Below are positions 26,436 to 38,100 of a stretch of DNA of 61,740 bases, piece by piece (the first letter of the stretch is position 1; each line of letters starts with the position of its first letter). The stretch is taken from contig SCEJ01000014.1 in assembly GCA_004102785.1 (NCBI GenBank), positions 1 through 61,740 on the forward strand, given 5' to 3'. The notes below the pieces were generated by a model, which worked only from the letters and a program-made list of their open reading frames with translations, was not told where the DNA came from and did not search any database. Source of the DNA: Muribaculaceae bacterium Isolate-013 (NCI). Its GTDB lineage: Bacteria > Bacteroidota > Bacteroidia > Bacteroidales > Muribaculaceae. Both the position numbers and the translations under genes were made by a program.

Positions 26436-26468
26436 ACCTCGCCCGAAATCGTGGCGGGGTGTTTTATG
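26436..26468 (+). terminator. Terminator before the RHH gene
   Basis: CACCTCGCC pairs with GGCGGGGTG (one wobble), followed by TTTTATG. Confidence 0.65.
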
Positions 26469-26523
26469 TTTTATAACATATACTTTTTTATTTGAATATG
26501 TCGCCTAAATCAAATAATTTGCT

Positions 26524-26531
26524 TAACTTTG
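26524..26531 (+). promoter_or_regulatory. Promoter for the RHH regulator gene
   Basis: TAACTTTG fits the -7 consensus and lies 25 bases before the ATG at 26556. Confidence 0.5.
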
Positions 26532-26555
26532 TGGAAACGAAAATAATATACAGTT

Positions 26556-26747
26556 ATGGGCGGTATAGGCAGCGGCGGAGCACGAGAAGGCGCAGGGCGT
26601 AAAACAGTGGACGGAGAGCCGAGGACTAAAATCTCGGTCACTTTGCCCACATGGTTGTTAAACCTCATACGCGACGAAGCAGACCGCCGGAAAGTTTCGA
26701 CCTCTCAACTTATTACCGAATTTTTAACGAAAGGGCTTGAACGATGA
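26556..26747 (+). CDS. Ribbon-helix-helix (CopG/Arc-type) regulator
   Basis: A 63-residue protein with the Gly/Arg-rich start AREGAGRK, then one beta strand (KISVTLP) and two helices, the ribbon-helix-helix fold. It has its own terminator-insulated promoter and overlaps the next small membrane-protein gene (ATGA), a likely regulated pair. It could regulate late or lysogenic genes. Confidence 0.7.
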   Translation: MGGIGSGGAREGAGRKTVDGEPRTKISVTLPTWLLNLIRDEADRRKVSTSQLITEFLTKGLER

Positions 26748-27004
26748 AACGGACACTGAAATATATATTACTTGCTATCGTGGTAGTCGCATGGTATGGA
26801 GTATTCTATCGTATCGACCCCACAACTCCAATACAGGCGTTTTTTGCGGCACTGTTTTTAAGTGCTGTAAGTGTAATGATATATTTGGCTATTGCTGAAA
26901 TAGTCAGGCGCTATAAATCCGGTGAGCAGATATGGACGTGGCAGGAAGAAAAGCCGCGAAAACTACCGTTATGGTATAGGATATTATCGAAGATTTTCCG
27001 TTAA
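26744..27004 (+). CDS. Two-TM small membrane protein coupled to the RHH gene
   Basis: An 86-residue protein with hydrophobic segments at about 6-24 and 30-52 and a basic tail. Slightly AT-rich compared with the structural genes. Superinfection exclusion or a toxin-like role with the RHH protein is possible but unproved. Confidence 0.5.
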   Translation: MKRTLKYILLAIVVVAWYGVFYRIDPTTPIQAFFAALFLSAVSVMIYLAIAEIVRRYKSGEQIWTWQEEKPRKLPLWYRILSKIFR

Positions 27005-27030
27005 TTAGGTGTCCTTCATAGACTAACCCG

Positions 27031-27067
27031 AAGGGGGTAATTTTGCCGCAAACAAGATTACCCCCTT
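27031..27067 (+). promoter_or_regulatory. Hairpin directly before the tape measure gene
   Basis: AAGGGGGTAAT (27031-27041) pairs with ATTACCCCCTT (27057-27067) four bases before the ATG at 27072. The sequence TAATTTTG in its 5' half also resembles a -7 box. Terminator-like with a short T-run, or a regulatory structure. Confidence 0.5.
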
Positions 27068-27071
27068 TGTC

Positions 27072-30000
27072 ATGGCGAAATTAAATAACGATAAAATCGC
27101 GGTCGAACTCGACCTTAAAGCACAGAAGGCACAAGAGGAAATTCACCGACTTACCAAAGCGACAAAAGAACTACGCGACCAAAACAGCCAACACCGTAAG
27201 GAGATTTCGCGCCTTGCCGCTACTGAAGGTGACTACTCGGCGGAAATTAAAAGGCTTAACGAGCTGATTCGATCCAACAAGCGAGATATTGAAGCCAATA
27301 ACCGTGCAATGGAGAAAGCACGGAAAGAGATCGACATTTCAAGAATGTCGGCCGCTGATCTTGGAAAAGAATTAAAGCGACTGAAGGGCGAACTGAACAA
27401 GACTTCAAAAACCCTATACCCGGAAAGATATAGAGAGTTGGAGAATGAGATCCGGCGAGTTGAAAAGGCTCACGCCGAAGCAACCCGTTCGACACGCGGT
27501 TTTCTGGCGTCGCTCCTGTCGCTCGATAAGATAGCCACCTCGATAAAGGGCTTTTTCATGGGCCTGGGTATGGTGATAATGACGCAAGTTATCGGGGCGT
27601 TCAAGCAACTGACAAACATTATTCAGGATTTCGAACGGGCTAACTCCAAACTTGCCTCCGTACTGGGTACGACTATCGACGGAGTTTCACGTCTGACCGA
27701 TCAAGCGAAATATTTAGGGCGCACCACTACCGCCACCGCCTCGCAAGTTACCGGCCTTCAGACCGAACTTGCAAAACTCGGATTCACGCAGGACGTTATC
27801 GAGAAACTGACCCCCTCGGTTCTGAAATTCGCGAAGGCTGTCGATACTGACCTATCGAGCGCGGCAGCGTTCGCCGGTGCCGCCATGCGTATGTTTAACA
27901 AGGACGCAGACCAAGCCGAAGCGGTGATGGCCTCTTTTGCCGTTGCCACAACTAAAAGCGCACTTGATTTTCACAAGCTGGAGGCTTCGCTGTCAACTGT
28001 CGGCCCGGTTGCCAATGCGTTCGGGTTCTCCCTCGAAGAAACGACCGCACTACTCGGCCAACTCTCAAACGCCGGATTCGACGCAAGCAGTGCAGCCACT
28101 GCAACCCGTAATATCCTCCTGAATCTGGCAGACGCTAACGGCGACCTCGCGAAAGCCCTCGGTGGCCCGGTGACTAACCTCGACGAACTGGTTAACGGGC
28201 TGAACAAACTTAACGCGGAAGGTGTGAACCTCGCGAAAGCCCTCGAACTGACCGACAATCGAAGCGTGGCCGCGTTCTCGACTTTCCTTAACGGTTCTGA
28301 TTCAATTCTCGCGCTCCGTGATTCGATAACCGATTGTACCGGTGATTTCCAACAAATGGCCGCGACAATGGCCGACAACGCAGCCGGTTCGTTCGCCGGA
28401 TTCCAGTCAGCAGTGGAGGGCTTAATTTTGAAATTCTTTGATTTCCGCGAAGCCCTGAAAACTCTCTACGAGTGGGGTACGGCCGTAGTTAACTGGTTAG
28501 GTACGTTTATCGATGCACTGACACCCGTCGGAACGGCGTTCGGTTTTGTCGTTAAAGCCGTTGGAGGATTGATTTCCGTACTCGGTTCGGCGATTGGTTG
28601 GTTTACAAATCTATTCACACAAACAAAATTAGGAATCGCGGTTATTAACGCGCTGGTAGCCGCTTTCGTGGTGTATGAACTTTCGGTAATCGCCACCTCC
28701 GCAGCCGTAAAAAGGTTTATCACCGATATTGTAGCGAAAAAGGTAGCGATGATTTCCGAAATATCCGTTACCAAACTCGCAACCGCAGCCACCCACGCCT
28801 TCAACACCGCGTTAAAGTCGAATCCTATCGGTTTGGTTTTGGCTGGTATCGCGTTACTTGTTACGGGTATCATGTCGTTTATAGACGCTTCAAAGAAGGC
28901 TACGACCGAAACCTCCTATCTTACCGAGGCTACAAATAAGTATCGGGAGGCCGTGACAAAGGCCAACGCGCAAGCGCAAATGGAACGCGACCGCCTTATG
29001 GAGTTGCGGCGTGTCGCTATGGACGAACTCGAAACGAAGGAACACCGTATAAAGGCAATAAATGAACTGAATCGAATAATTCCGGGCTACAAGGCTCAAC
29101 TTGATTCTGAAACTGGGGCTTATCGGGAGAATAAAAAAGCCCTCGACGATTATATTTTGTCGCTTGAAAAGAAATTAAGAATCGAAGCCGCAAAAGGCCA
29201 ATATCAAGAGTTATTAAAAGCCGACGCAGACGCACAGCAGGAAGCCTACGAAAAGTGGAAACAGCAGCGTATGCGATTAGCGATTTTGCAAGCCGGCAAG
29301 GCTAAACGCGACCAAGATTTAATGAGGGCGAACGACCCTTACGGCATATTAAGGAGCGAAAATGCCGAAATGCTGAAACTGCAACAAGAATTATCCGGCT
29401 CGTTTACTGACTGGTATAAACAGCAACGCACCGAACAAACCCGCGCTCTTGAAGAATTTCAGGAATATCTTCACGAAATTAGCCTTACTTTCGACGACCT
29501 CGCCGACCCTGAACCGGAGGTGGACCCGTTCAAACCCCTGAACGATTCAGCAAAGGAGGCCGTTACCAGAATTAAAGAAATTAACGCAGAGTTAAAACGC
29601 CTCCGAAAAATTGACCCGGAGAGTGATGAAGATCTCGACCGTATTCAGAAACGTATCAAACTCCTTCAGGAAGAAAAAAAGGAACTCCTCGGAAAAAATA
29701 AGATAAAGAGAGAGCCGGGTACTTACGGCGCGGATTCTCTCGACGAGGTTACAAATCCTATTTCCGACGCTCATCAACGCCGACTACTGGAAATAAATAA
29801 ACAAAATCTTACTCAATCGGAGCAGACGATCGCGAAGAGCCGGGAGTTAATTCGGTATGGCCGCGAACTTTCGGCTGCCCTCGAAACGCTCCGAGAAAAA
29901 ACAGACAGCACCCACACGAAAACCCTCGACGCAATCAACGCCGCCCAGACCCAAATCGAACAACAGACGGCGGCAGCTCAAAAGGAAATCGACAAGGCTA

Positions 30001-31466
30001 TCATAAAGCAAAATGATGAATATTATAAAAATCGACTGACCGCAGTAAAACGATTCTACTCGGAACAGGAGTTTATAATAAAAGAATCTCAGGCAAAAGG
30101 CGAAATCTCACAAGAGGCCGCAAGTTTATACAGCCTTAATTTGCAGCGTCAGAGCCACGCCGACCAACTCGCCGAAATACAACGGTATTACGACGAGTTG
30201 GAGGACGATTATAGCATGGACGCGGAAACGTGGCAGCGTACCCGTGAACAGTTGGAGGCAAAGATGCGCGAAATGAATAGCAATTTACTCACTGATACGG
30301 GTAAACTTGTCGAGCAAATCCGCCAACTCTCTACCGATACCACCAGCGCAGAAGGGATAAAAAACGCCTTCGACCTTCAGCGTCAAGGTATCGAACAGAC
30401 ATACGCCGCAGCGGTGAAAGTTGTCGGAGAAGGTACAGAGCAAGCGGTAGCACTCGAAACGGAGAAACAACGCCGTATCGCCGCCCTTAATTACCAGTAT
30501 CAAGAGCAGATGTGGCAGCTTCAGGAACTTGTCGGGCTATCATGGGCCGACGAGTACGAACGCGAACTCGCCCAACTCGAAAATTACCACCGTCAGGGCC
30601 TTATCTCAACTAAGGACTACGAAAAGAAAAAATTACAGTTAGGCGTTACCAACGCTAAAAAGTATTTCGATTATTACGCCAATCTTTCCGGCTCGATGTT
30701 CTCGGCCATACAAGATGCTGAAATCGCGCAGAGTGACGCGAAATATGATGTCTTGATACAACAGGCAAAGAATAACGGAGAGGACACTGCAGCCCTCGAA
30801 GAAGAAAAGGAAAACAAGAAACTCGAAATACAAAAGAAATACGCCGATGTTGATTTTGCGATTAAAATCTCCACGATTATAGGAAATACCGCCGTCGCCA
30901 TAATGCAGGCTTTCGCGCAGCTCGGCCCGATTGGTGGAGCTATAGCCGCCGCCATGTTGACTGCTACCGGCGTGGCCCAAGTAGTGAGCGCAAAAGCCGA
31001 ACGCGACAAAATCAAGAATATGCAGCCGAGCAATACCGCCGGCAGCTCCGGCACCGTTGCCGCTCCGGCCAAGGCTGAACGAGTGCTATCCGGCTACTCT
31101 GACGGCGGATATACAGGCGACGGTGACCGCTACGAGGTTGCGGGTGTCGTTCATCGCGGCGAGTACGTCGTGCCGAAGCCTATTATGGACAACCCTCGCG
31201 TAGTTGACGCGGTGGGTACAATCGAGGCGATACGCCGTAATAAAATCCTCGGTTCAGGTATGGCCGCCGCTCCTTCCGCCGGTTACGCCGACGGAGGTTA
31301 TACCGTCCCGGCTCCCTCGTTGAGCATGGAGGAATTTACAAAGGCCGTTCAGGAGTTCCGGGCGGCAACAAAGGCAATCCGGGCATATATCGTTTACAAG
31401 GACATAGAGGACGCGAAGGAAACGATGGACCGCGCCCGCGCTCCGTTCACCAGAAACAAAAAGTAA
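27072..31466 (+). CDS. Tail tape measure protein
   Basis: A 1464-residue protein: N-terminal coiled coil (about 1-145), a TP901-type conserved region (about 190-470, with [20 protein letters not shown]), transmembrane-like segments (about 515-545 and 580-605), long coiled coils (about 610-1230), and a Gly-rich end with [20 protein letters not shown]. It sets tail length and may help DNA pass the membrane. At the usual 0.15 nm per residue the tail would be about 200 nm. Confidence 0.9.
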   Translation: MAKLNNDKIAVELDLKAQKAQEEIHRLTKATKELRDQNSQHRKEISRLAATEGDYSAEIKRLNELIRSNKRDIEANNRAMEKARKEIDISRMSAADLGKELKRLKGELNKTSKTLYPERYRELENEIRRVEKAHAEATRSTRGFLASLLSLDKIATSIKGFFMGLGMVIMTQVIGAFKQLTNIIQDFERANSKLASVLGTTIDGVSRLTDQAKYLGRTTTATASQVTGLQTELAKLGFTQDVIEKLTPSVLKFAKAVDTDLSSAAAFAGAAMRMFNKDADQAEAVMASFAVATTKSALDFHKLEASLSTVGPVANAFGFSLEETTALLGQLSNAGFDASSAATATRNILLNLADANGDLAKALGGPVTNLDELVNGLNKLNAEGVNLAKALELTDNRSVAAFSTFLNGSDSILALRDSITDCTGDFQQMAATMADNAAGSFAGFQSAVEGLILKFFDFREALKTLYEWGTAVVNWLGTFIDALTPVGTAFGFVVKAVGGLISVLGSAIGWFTNLFTQTKLGIAVINALVAAFVVYELSVIATSAAVKRFITDIVAKKVAMISEISVTKLATAATHAFNTALKSNPIGLVLAGIALLVTGIMSFIDASKKATTETSYLTEATNKYREAVTKANAQAQMERDRLMELRRVAMDELETKEHRIKAINELNRIIPGYKAQLDSETGAYRENKKALDDYILSLEKKLRIEAAKGQYQELLKADADAQQEAYEKWKQQRMRLAILQAGKAKRDQDLMRANDPYGILRSENAEMLKLQQELSGSFTDWYKQQRTEQTRALEEFQEYLHEISLTFDDLADPEPEVDPFKPLNDSAKEAVTRIKEINAELKRLRKIDPESDEDLDRIQKRIKLLQEEKKELLGKNKIKREPGTYGADSLDEVTNPISDAHQRRLLEINKQNLTQSEQTIAKSRELIRYGRELSAALETLREKTDSTHTKTLDAINAAQTQIEQQTAAAQKEIDKAIIKQNDEYYKNRLTAVKRFYSEQEFIIKESQAKGEISQEAASLYSLNLQRQSHADQLAEIQRYYDELEDDYSMDAETWQRTREQLEAKMREMNSNLLTDTGKLVEQIRQLSTDTTSAEGIKNAFDLQRQGIEQTYAAAVKVVGEGTEQAVALETEKQRRIAALNYQYQEQMWQLQELVGLSWADEYERELAQLENYHRQGLISTKDYEKKKLQLGVTNAKKYFDYYANLSGSMFSAIQDAEIAQSDAKYDVLIQQAKNNGEDTAALEEEKENKKLEIQKKYADVDFAIKISTIIGNTAVAIMQAFAQLGPIGGAIAAAMLTATGVAQVVSAKAERDKIKNMQPSNTAGSSGTVAAPAKAERVLSGYSDGGYTGDGDRYEVAGVVHRGEYVVPKPIMDNPRVVDAVGTIEAIRRNKILGSGMAAAPSAGYADGGYTVPAPSLSMEEFTKAVQEFRAATKAIRAYIVYKDIEDAKETMDRARAPFTRNKK

Positions 31467-31474
31467 TTACCGCT

Positions 31475-33703
31475 ATGATAAAAATACTTATCAAAGGGGA
31501 AGCCCTCGACCTCCCCGAAGGTTTCAGCATGGCCGTTGAAGATACCAACCCGATATTTAACGACCAAGGCAGCCAATCAATACCGGCCACCGTTCCACCG
31601 ACGAGGCGTAACAACCGACTGACCGGCCACGTTGTCCGAGTTGACAACGCCGAGAATCCGAACGAGCCGGAGCGGACTTGTATCATAGAGAACGGCGCGT
31701 ACCAACGTCGCGGCACACTGAATTACACAAGCGCAAACAGCCGCGACGGTATAACCTTTAACGTCGGGTTCGACAACTCCACGGCCTACGAAAAATGGAA
31801 AAATAAGAAACTGACCGAACTTTCGACACTCCCCATGTGGCGACACTCATCGCTTGCCGTCCTGATGTCGGAACTTAACGAGATATATCACAACGCTGAC
31901 CCGAAAACCAACCCTTTGGCGGTTTTCCCTATTGTTACCGCTATCGACAAAGAAGGATGGCTCGAAACATATTCTATTATCGACCCCGAAAAGGTCGAAA
32001 TATTGAATATGTGGACGCGCACCGCAATGCAATACAAAGCGTTAAGAAGCGTCGATAAGGTGACAAGGACAATCAACGGAACAGTTACGGAGGTTTCAGT
32101 TCCGGAAAACTACGGGTTCACGCCATTTGTAAGGGTGTGGCGTGTTCTGGAGTTGATATTTTCCGATTTAGGTATGTCAATCGCTGCGAATCCGTTCAAG
32201 ACTGATAACGACCTCGCCCGGCTTGTCGTGCTGAATAATTGCGCTGATTCCTGTTGTCAGAAAGATGTTAATTATATCGACCTCATGCCGGACGTGACGG
32301 TCGAGGCGTTCATGGCCGCCCTCTGGGCGCGTTTCGGCCTCGTCTATCATGTCGATTTCAGCACTTGCCGCGTAACTATGGCCTTTATCGGCGACATAAT
32401 CAACAAACCGGCTCAAAAGGATTTAAGTAATATAATATCCGAGCCGCCCGTGGTGAACTACGACAAGGGGAAATATATCAAGTTATCCGCCTCCACCTCG
32501 ATAGATTGCGCCGAGCCGGAAACGGAGAGATTCGAGGACTTTTTTAAGAATTTCGATTCCTCTCAAATCGGTGATTCAGTTGTCGAAAATGAAAATATAA
32601 GTTTTACTTTTAACCGAAAAACGGCGGTATGGTCGAGATATGATAAAGTAAACAGGAAATCGAAGGAAGGTTCTACCAGCTTTTTTAATTGGGACCCGAA
32701 AACGCCCGGAGTAGAGGCTGAAGAAATCACATCGGACGACGAATTTGTGCCGCTGGCTCATGTCCAGATACGAAAAACCGCTTACGGAACTTACGGCGAT
32801 TTTGCCGACGACGTACCTTTTTATCTGAAGGGTATGCGTCACAACCACAGTTATATTAAAGGTTCTGACGGACCGGAGGGTGGAGATACGCCGCTGGCGT
32901 TTATGTTCGCTTTTACCGGAATTGAAACGAGCTACGACAGTACAGAAGGCCGGTTCGCGTCAGTGACAGGCGACACGTTCAAGGACGGAAAGCAGCACAC
33001 AACCTCCCTACTGTTTCAGTATAAAGGCGGCCTGTTCGATAAGTATTGGCGGCAGTATGATGAAATTTTGAGGCATGGAGCGCGAACGATTGAAATTAAA
33101 GGCCGCCTAAAGCTGCAAGAGATTCAGCAGCTCGATATGTTCCGCCCGGTAATGTTCAAGGGTGTGCGCTGCCTGATTGATACCGTTAACTATTCTTTGC
33201 CCGGTGGTAAAGAGATTGCCGTGGAAATCAAGTTACGGACAATTCAAACGCAAGGAACGTACAACATCGCCACTGAACAGAATATACCGAATTTTACTTT
33301 GTTAGATACCGACTATTACTGGAAATACGTTTCGGACACCCTTCAGACGGTTTATAACTCAACCGAGAGCAAAAACGCCGCAATCAAGGCGTGGAAAAAT
33401 GCTAACCCGGACTATCAAGCACCAAATATTTACACATGGCCCGGCCTTGCCATGCCTGTAACTGTGCAGAAAACCGGCTTAACGTGGGAATCCGACCCGT
33501 ACAACGCGGACGGTACTTGTAATATGGAGGGAGCGACCAGAACGCGCCAGTACCAGGCCCGCGCCACCTACGAAATATGGGAACTGTACGACGTTTCAGA
33601 AGGCGACCCGGACCATTACGAAACGGAGCCGGGCGAAATCCCGTTAGGACAAATCACTATTACAATCACCTATACCGTAACGCTCGTAAGTGCGCATCGT
33701 TAG
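31475..33703 (+). CDS. Distal tail or baseplate hub protein
   Basis: A 742-residue beta-rich protein starting 8 bases after the tape measure, the position of distal tail/hub proteins. The middle (about 100-400) has tail-hub character and the C-terminus ends in strand-rich ITITYTVTLV. It should close the tail tip and hold the fibres. No single motif proves it. Confidence 0.6.
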   Translation: MIKILIKGEALDLPEGFSMAVEDTNPIFNDQGSQSIPATVPPTRRNNRLTGHVVRVDNAENPNEPERTCIIENGAYQRRGTLNYTSANSRDGITFNVGFDNSTAYEKWKNKKLTELSTLPMWRHSSLAVLMSELNEIYHNADPKTNPLAVFPIVTAIDKEGWLETYSIIDPEKVEILNMWTRTAMQYKALRSVDKVTRTINGTVTEVSVPENYGFTPFVRVWRVLELIFSDLGMSIAANPFKTDNDLARLVVLNNCADSCCQKDVNYIDLMPDVTVEAFMAALWARFGLVYHVDFSTCRVTMAFIGDIINKPAQKDLSNIISEPPVVNYDKGKYIKLSASTSIDCAEPETERFEDFFKNFDSSQIGDSVVENENISFTFNRKTAVWSRYDKVNRKSKEGSTSFFNWDPKTPGVEAEEITSDDEFVPLAHVQIRKTAYGTYGDFADDVPFYLKGMRHNHSYIKGSDGPEGGDTPLAFMFAFTGIETSYDSTEGRFASVTGDTFKDGKQHTTSLLFQYKGGLFDKYWRQYDEILRHGARTIEIKGRLKLQEIQQLDMFRPVMFKGVRCLIDTVNYSLPGGKEIAVEIKLRTIQTQGTYNIATEQNIPNFTLLDTDYYWKYVSDTLQTVYNSTESKNAAIKAWKNANPDYQAPNIYTWPGLAMPVTVQKTGLTWESDPYNADGTCNMEGATRTRQYQARATYEIWELYDVSEGDPDHYETEPGEIPLGQITITITYTVTLVSAHR

Positions 33704-33727
33704 TCCTTTGCCCTCCGTGGCAATTCA

Positions 33728-33949
33728 ATGAAATTTGCAATCATGGAAGCCAATAACATAACAGCAGCCCCACAAGCGGCAGACGTTAACGCCCTCTACG
33801 AAGTGTGGCGTGAAACGAATGTGGGGAATAAGGAACAGTTTTACAAGTTCCTGACAACACCCAGTACCGAGCGCGACGAGTTTATTAACGCTCACCCCGT
33901 TGAAATCTCCTTCACCGGTTCTATACTCATGGTTACGGCCAAACCTTAA
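33728..33949 (+). CDS. Small tail-tip protein
   Basis: A 73-residue protein between two tail genes. A start at ATG 33743 is equally possible. It may be a small tail-tip accessory or chaperone. No family recognised. Confidence 0.5.
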   Translation: MKFAIMEANNITAAPQAADVNALYEVWRETNVGNKEQFYKFLTTPSTERDEFINAHPVEISFTGSILMVTAKP

Positions 33950-33960
33950 ACCCGCTTACA

Positions 33961-35148
33961 ATGGATTCAAATGTAAAAAAGGGTATCGCCTTTTCAAAAA
34001 ATCCGATATTGCTACGCAGCAGCTTGACGGTTGACGACTACAATCCTATTACCGGGATTCCGTTCACCGTCTATGCCAGCGGCATGAACCAACGCTATGT
34101 GGGTCGTTATAACCAGCCCTTTAGCGTCAATATCTCCGAGATTGTGGACGCATACGCCTACACTATCGGCGAACCGATAATGTCGTACCACATAAACGGA
34201 GTTCGTGAGGTCGAGGACAACGGCACGATTTCCGAACGCAAAATTTACGTTGATATTACCGAGGATAATCTGGACGAATGGGAGTGCCTTATTATCGCCG
34301 GAGGCGTTTCGCGTCAGAATTACCGACGTTATGCCAGAATGAAAACCGACGCTTTCGAGGCCCGTTTTCTCAACAACGCCAATAACTTTTTTATGACAAC
34401 CCGAACCGCAGGGTGGCGCATAGTGATGAAGGAAACGGAACTTTATCCGCTCTATTTCATAAGTCTGGAGAGATTTCTGTATATGACCGTTGTAGAACGA
34501 ACGACGGGCAAAACTCTGATACAAGACGGGAATTTCGACAGCGGTATTTTTGCGCTTGATATTGACGCGCTACGAAAACAGTTTTTCGATGAATACGGAG
34601 TTTTGTCGAATAGTTTCGACATATACAAGGGCGACCCCTCACAATACTCTTGCAGTATAGTAATTGAGCGGAGCGACCCGGCGCGGGAACGCTACCGCCT
34701 GAAATTCCGCAATTCTCTCGGTGTATTCGAGATTATCGAACTTGCCGGAGAACTTACCATTACACCCGATTACGCCGCAGCCGATGAAGCAAGATTCAGC
34801 AGATACGACGCTGAAACCGACGATTTCACCGCCGACCGCGAACGTATCACACGCCCCCAATCGCTAACAATCGAAACCGGAGTTATGCGGGCTGATACCG
34901 TCCGTTTCCTCATGGATATGATAGGCAGCGAGGAGGTTTATTTGCTCGACCTCTCGGAACTCCCGGTTAAAGTTATACCCTCTATCGAGGAACTCAAATA
35001 CAAGCCGCGTCCGGAAACGCCCCAAAAATTCACCGTCAAGTTGCAAATGGCAGAAGATGAAACCAACATCATGCAAGACATCATCGACGGAACGGAAGGC
35101 CGCAAACCGCGAGTATTCTCGAAGCAGTTCAGCAAACAATTTAATTAA
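33961..35148 (+). CDS. Tail-tip protein upstream of the fibre
   Basis: A 395-residue beta-rich protein directly before the 2252-residue receptor-binding protein (12 bases). Likely the adaptor that attaches the fibre to the tail. It ends in a basic repeat (SKQFSKQFN). Function inferred. Confidence 0.55.
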   Translation: MDSNVKKGIAFSKNPILLRSSLTVDDYNPITGIPFTVYASGMNQRYVGRYNQPFSVNISEIVDAYAYTIGEPIMSYHINGVREVEDNGTISERKIYVDITEDNLDEWECLIIAGGVSRQNYRRYARMKTDAFEARFLNNANNFFMTTRTAGWRIVMKETELYPLYFISLERFLYMTVVERTTGKTLIQDGNFDSGIFALDIDALRKQFFDEYGVLSNSFDIYKGDPSQYSCSIVIERSDPARERYRLKFRNSLGVFEIIELAGELTITPDYAAADEARFSRYDAETDDFTADRERITRPQSLTIETGVMRADTVRFLMDMIGSEEVYLLDLSELPVKVIPSIEELKYKPRPETPQKFTVKLQMAEDETNIMQDIIDGTEGRKPRVFSKQFSKQFN

Positions 35149-35160
35149 CTCATTATCACA

Positions 35161-38100
35161 ATGGCAGACACGACACAACAGTTTATTGATAACCTTATAA
35201 CGGTTATCTGGAACGCCGAGGACCCCGAAAGCGTTACAAACGAGATGGTCGCCCGTGTGTTCGATTTTCTCAATAAGGGATATAAAGACCTTTTGACGAA
35301 TAACTCGGCGGTAGCAACCGAGAAAGCCGAACGACAGGCAGCCGACGCGGCTCTGCAACGCACTATCGACACGCTTAAGCTCGCTCTCCAGACGGTGACG
35401 CGAAAAGCTTCAGACGCGCAGACGGCCGCAGCCACTAACCGAACGGCAATTAACAACCTTCTCGGCAAGAACGCATCGACGGCAATCGAGAATTTTAACG
35501 AAATTATCACCTTCCTGAATGGCATAAAGGATTCGGACAGCCTTGTGGCGTTGCTCTCGGCTATTGACGAGCGTATCACCGAAAACGCCAAGAAAATACG
35601 CGAACAAGGCTATTCGATTAGTGAACTCCAATATAAAACCGAACTCCTCGAAGCCGGTTTCAAGGTTGAAGATAACGGCTACAATCTGAACGCGCTCACC
35701 GAAGCGGGATTCTATTTTCTGGAAGGCCCGACCGATGAAATTCTTATTGTTTACCGTTATGCCGGTCCGAACGCCGTAGGAAAACCAACAACGTACCACT
35801 TTGTTCAATATCTGTTTACCGCCGGAGGCTTGAAATTCCGTAACGGTAGAGCCGCAGGCCTGACAGCGGCGGCAGAGTGGGAGGATTGGCAGGGTGTAGG
35901 CCAAAAGGGCGCGGGTAATCTTATTAACGTGACGGAACTCGTTCCGCCCGAAAACGGATTCTATGACCTTCAGGCCGCTATCGAGGCAGTTCCGGCCACT
36001 CACCGCGCTCTCGGTCGCTGGATAACCTACCGCCTCGGCACAGGCGACTGGGAAACGAAGCAGTTCAAAGGCTCGACGCTCACCCAGTGGGAAAAGGCGG
36101 AAAGCTGGGAGGACACCGGCGGAAAGGGTACAATTACCGGGATTAAACTCAACAACATCCCCGTAAATCCAGACGCTGAAGGTATCGTAAATATCACCGT
36201 TGACGAGGTGGAGGTGGACGAAACTCTAAACGACAAGTCAACCAACCCGGTACAAAACAACGTAGTAACGCAAGCAATTACCGACCTTCAGGGTAAAACA
36301 GTCGCCGACCTTGACGCTACGATGAACGACGAGGGAACGGAGATTCACCTCGCAATCATCAACGACCAGCGTCAAGAGATTGCCGGGTGTGATATTCCCG
36401 TAAGTACAGGCGGAAGCGGTGAAACCGGGGCTACCGCTAAAATCATACTTTCCGCCTCGGTTGATAACGATACAATCCGCGAGGGTAGCCCCGTGAAACT
36501 CCTTTACCGATACGACCACCAGTATCTCGGAGGCGACCAAGGCGGAGAATCGACCGGCCAACGCGCCGACATCGAAATTACTGTCAAGAACGGCGCGGTT
36601 ACTACTTTTACGACCACTCTCAACGACGTGGCCGCAGGTGATTACGAACTCGACATAACAAGTTACGTCCGAAGCGGAACAACCGACATCACGGTTAAAG
36701 CCTCGGTAATCGACCCGGAAACAGGAGCCACGCGCACCCGTCAGGCTACCGCCCGCGTCAAGGCTATGACGCTGACCCTTTCGAGTGCCTACTCGTTGGC
36801 GAACTCTATCGCCGGAGGCGGTTACGGCCCATACGATACCGTTGCGATTCCTTTCACTGTGTCGGGTTCCGGCCGCAAGACCATAACCCTATATCTCGAC
36901 GGAGAGGCATACGACACGAAGGAGGTAACGAAATCCGGCAAAACGAACGGCAGCTTTACCGTTCCGTTGTCGGGGCTTACTGTCGGACGGCACAACGTTC
37001 AGATGGTCGCCGAACTCGAAGCCTCGGACACTCTTACTCTCCGTTCGGAATCTATTTTTATCGACCTTCTGAAGAAACCGGCCACCGGTTACGCTCCGGC
37101 TCCGTTTATCGGTACGATGATTATCTTCCCCGACGGGCGGATTTTCGAGAATAACGATTACCTTACTCCAACGCTGGAAATCGGTCAGTTTGAACGCCTC
37201 GATTTTGATTTTGTGGTGTTCGACCCCGATACTACTCCGGCGAGCATGGACGTATATCACGACGGAGTGGTTACGCAGTCTATAACAGCACCGCGCACCG
37301 TTCAGCGGTACACTAACCGTTTCACCGCTCCCGGAACGGAGGCGATGAAATTCAAAACAGGCGAAACCGATTACCTCTTTAATATCGAGGTTGTAGAATC
37401 CGACATTGATTTAATAGAGGTTACGGATTCCCTTCGTGTAAGGTTGTCCGCAGCCGGACGCAGTAACGCTGAGGGGAATCCGGGCGTTTGGGAATTTGAA
37501 GGTATAACGACCGATTTCCACGGTTTCGACTGGAGCAACAACGGATGGACAGGCGACGCGCTTTTACTTACAAACGGTGCAAGTATCACAATTAACGATA
37601 CCCCGTTTGCAAAAGACGCGACAGCGACAGGCTTCACCGTGGAGGCGGAACTGATGTGTTCCAACGTGTCAGACCGTAACGGCGTTGTTATGTCGTGTTT
37701 CGCCGACGGCGTGGGTTTTGAAATGACTACCGAACAGGCTCGTATGGTTGTTTCAGGCGGTCAGGAACTTGAAACGAAATTCGCCCCGGATATTCCGATT
37801 AAAATAGCGTTCGTGGTTGAGAGCAAAAACGAAAACCGCCTTTTACATCTGTATGTTAACGGTATTCGCGACCGCTCACTCCAGTACCAGGCCGCCGCCT
37901 CGCTCATGCAGATAAACCCGGCTAAAATTACCGTAAGTTCTGACGCGGCAGACGTGGAACTCCGTAACGTGCGCATATACGACCGCGCCCTCTCTGATGA
38001 TGAAATGTTGTCTAACTTTATGGTTGACCGCTCGACGGCTGACGAAATGGTTATACTGTTCCAGAAAAACGACATTCTCAACGACGAGGACGCGGTGGAC

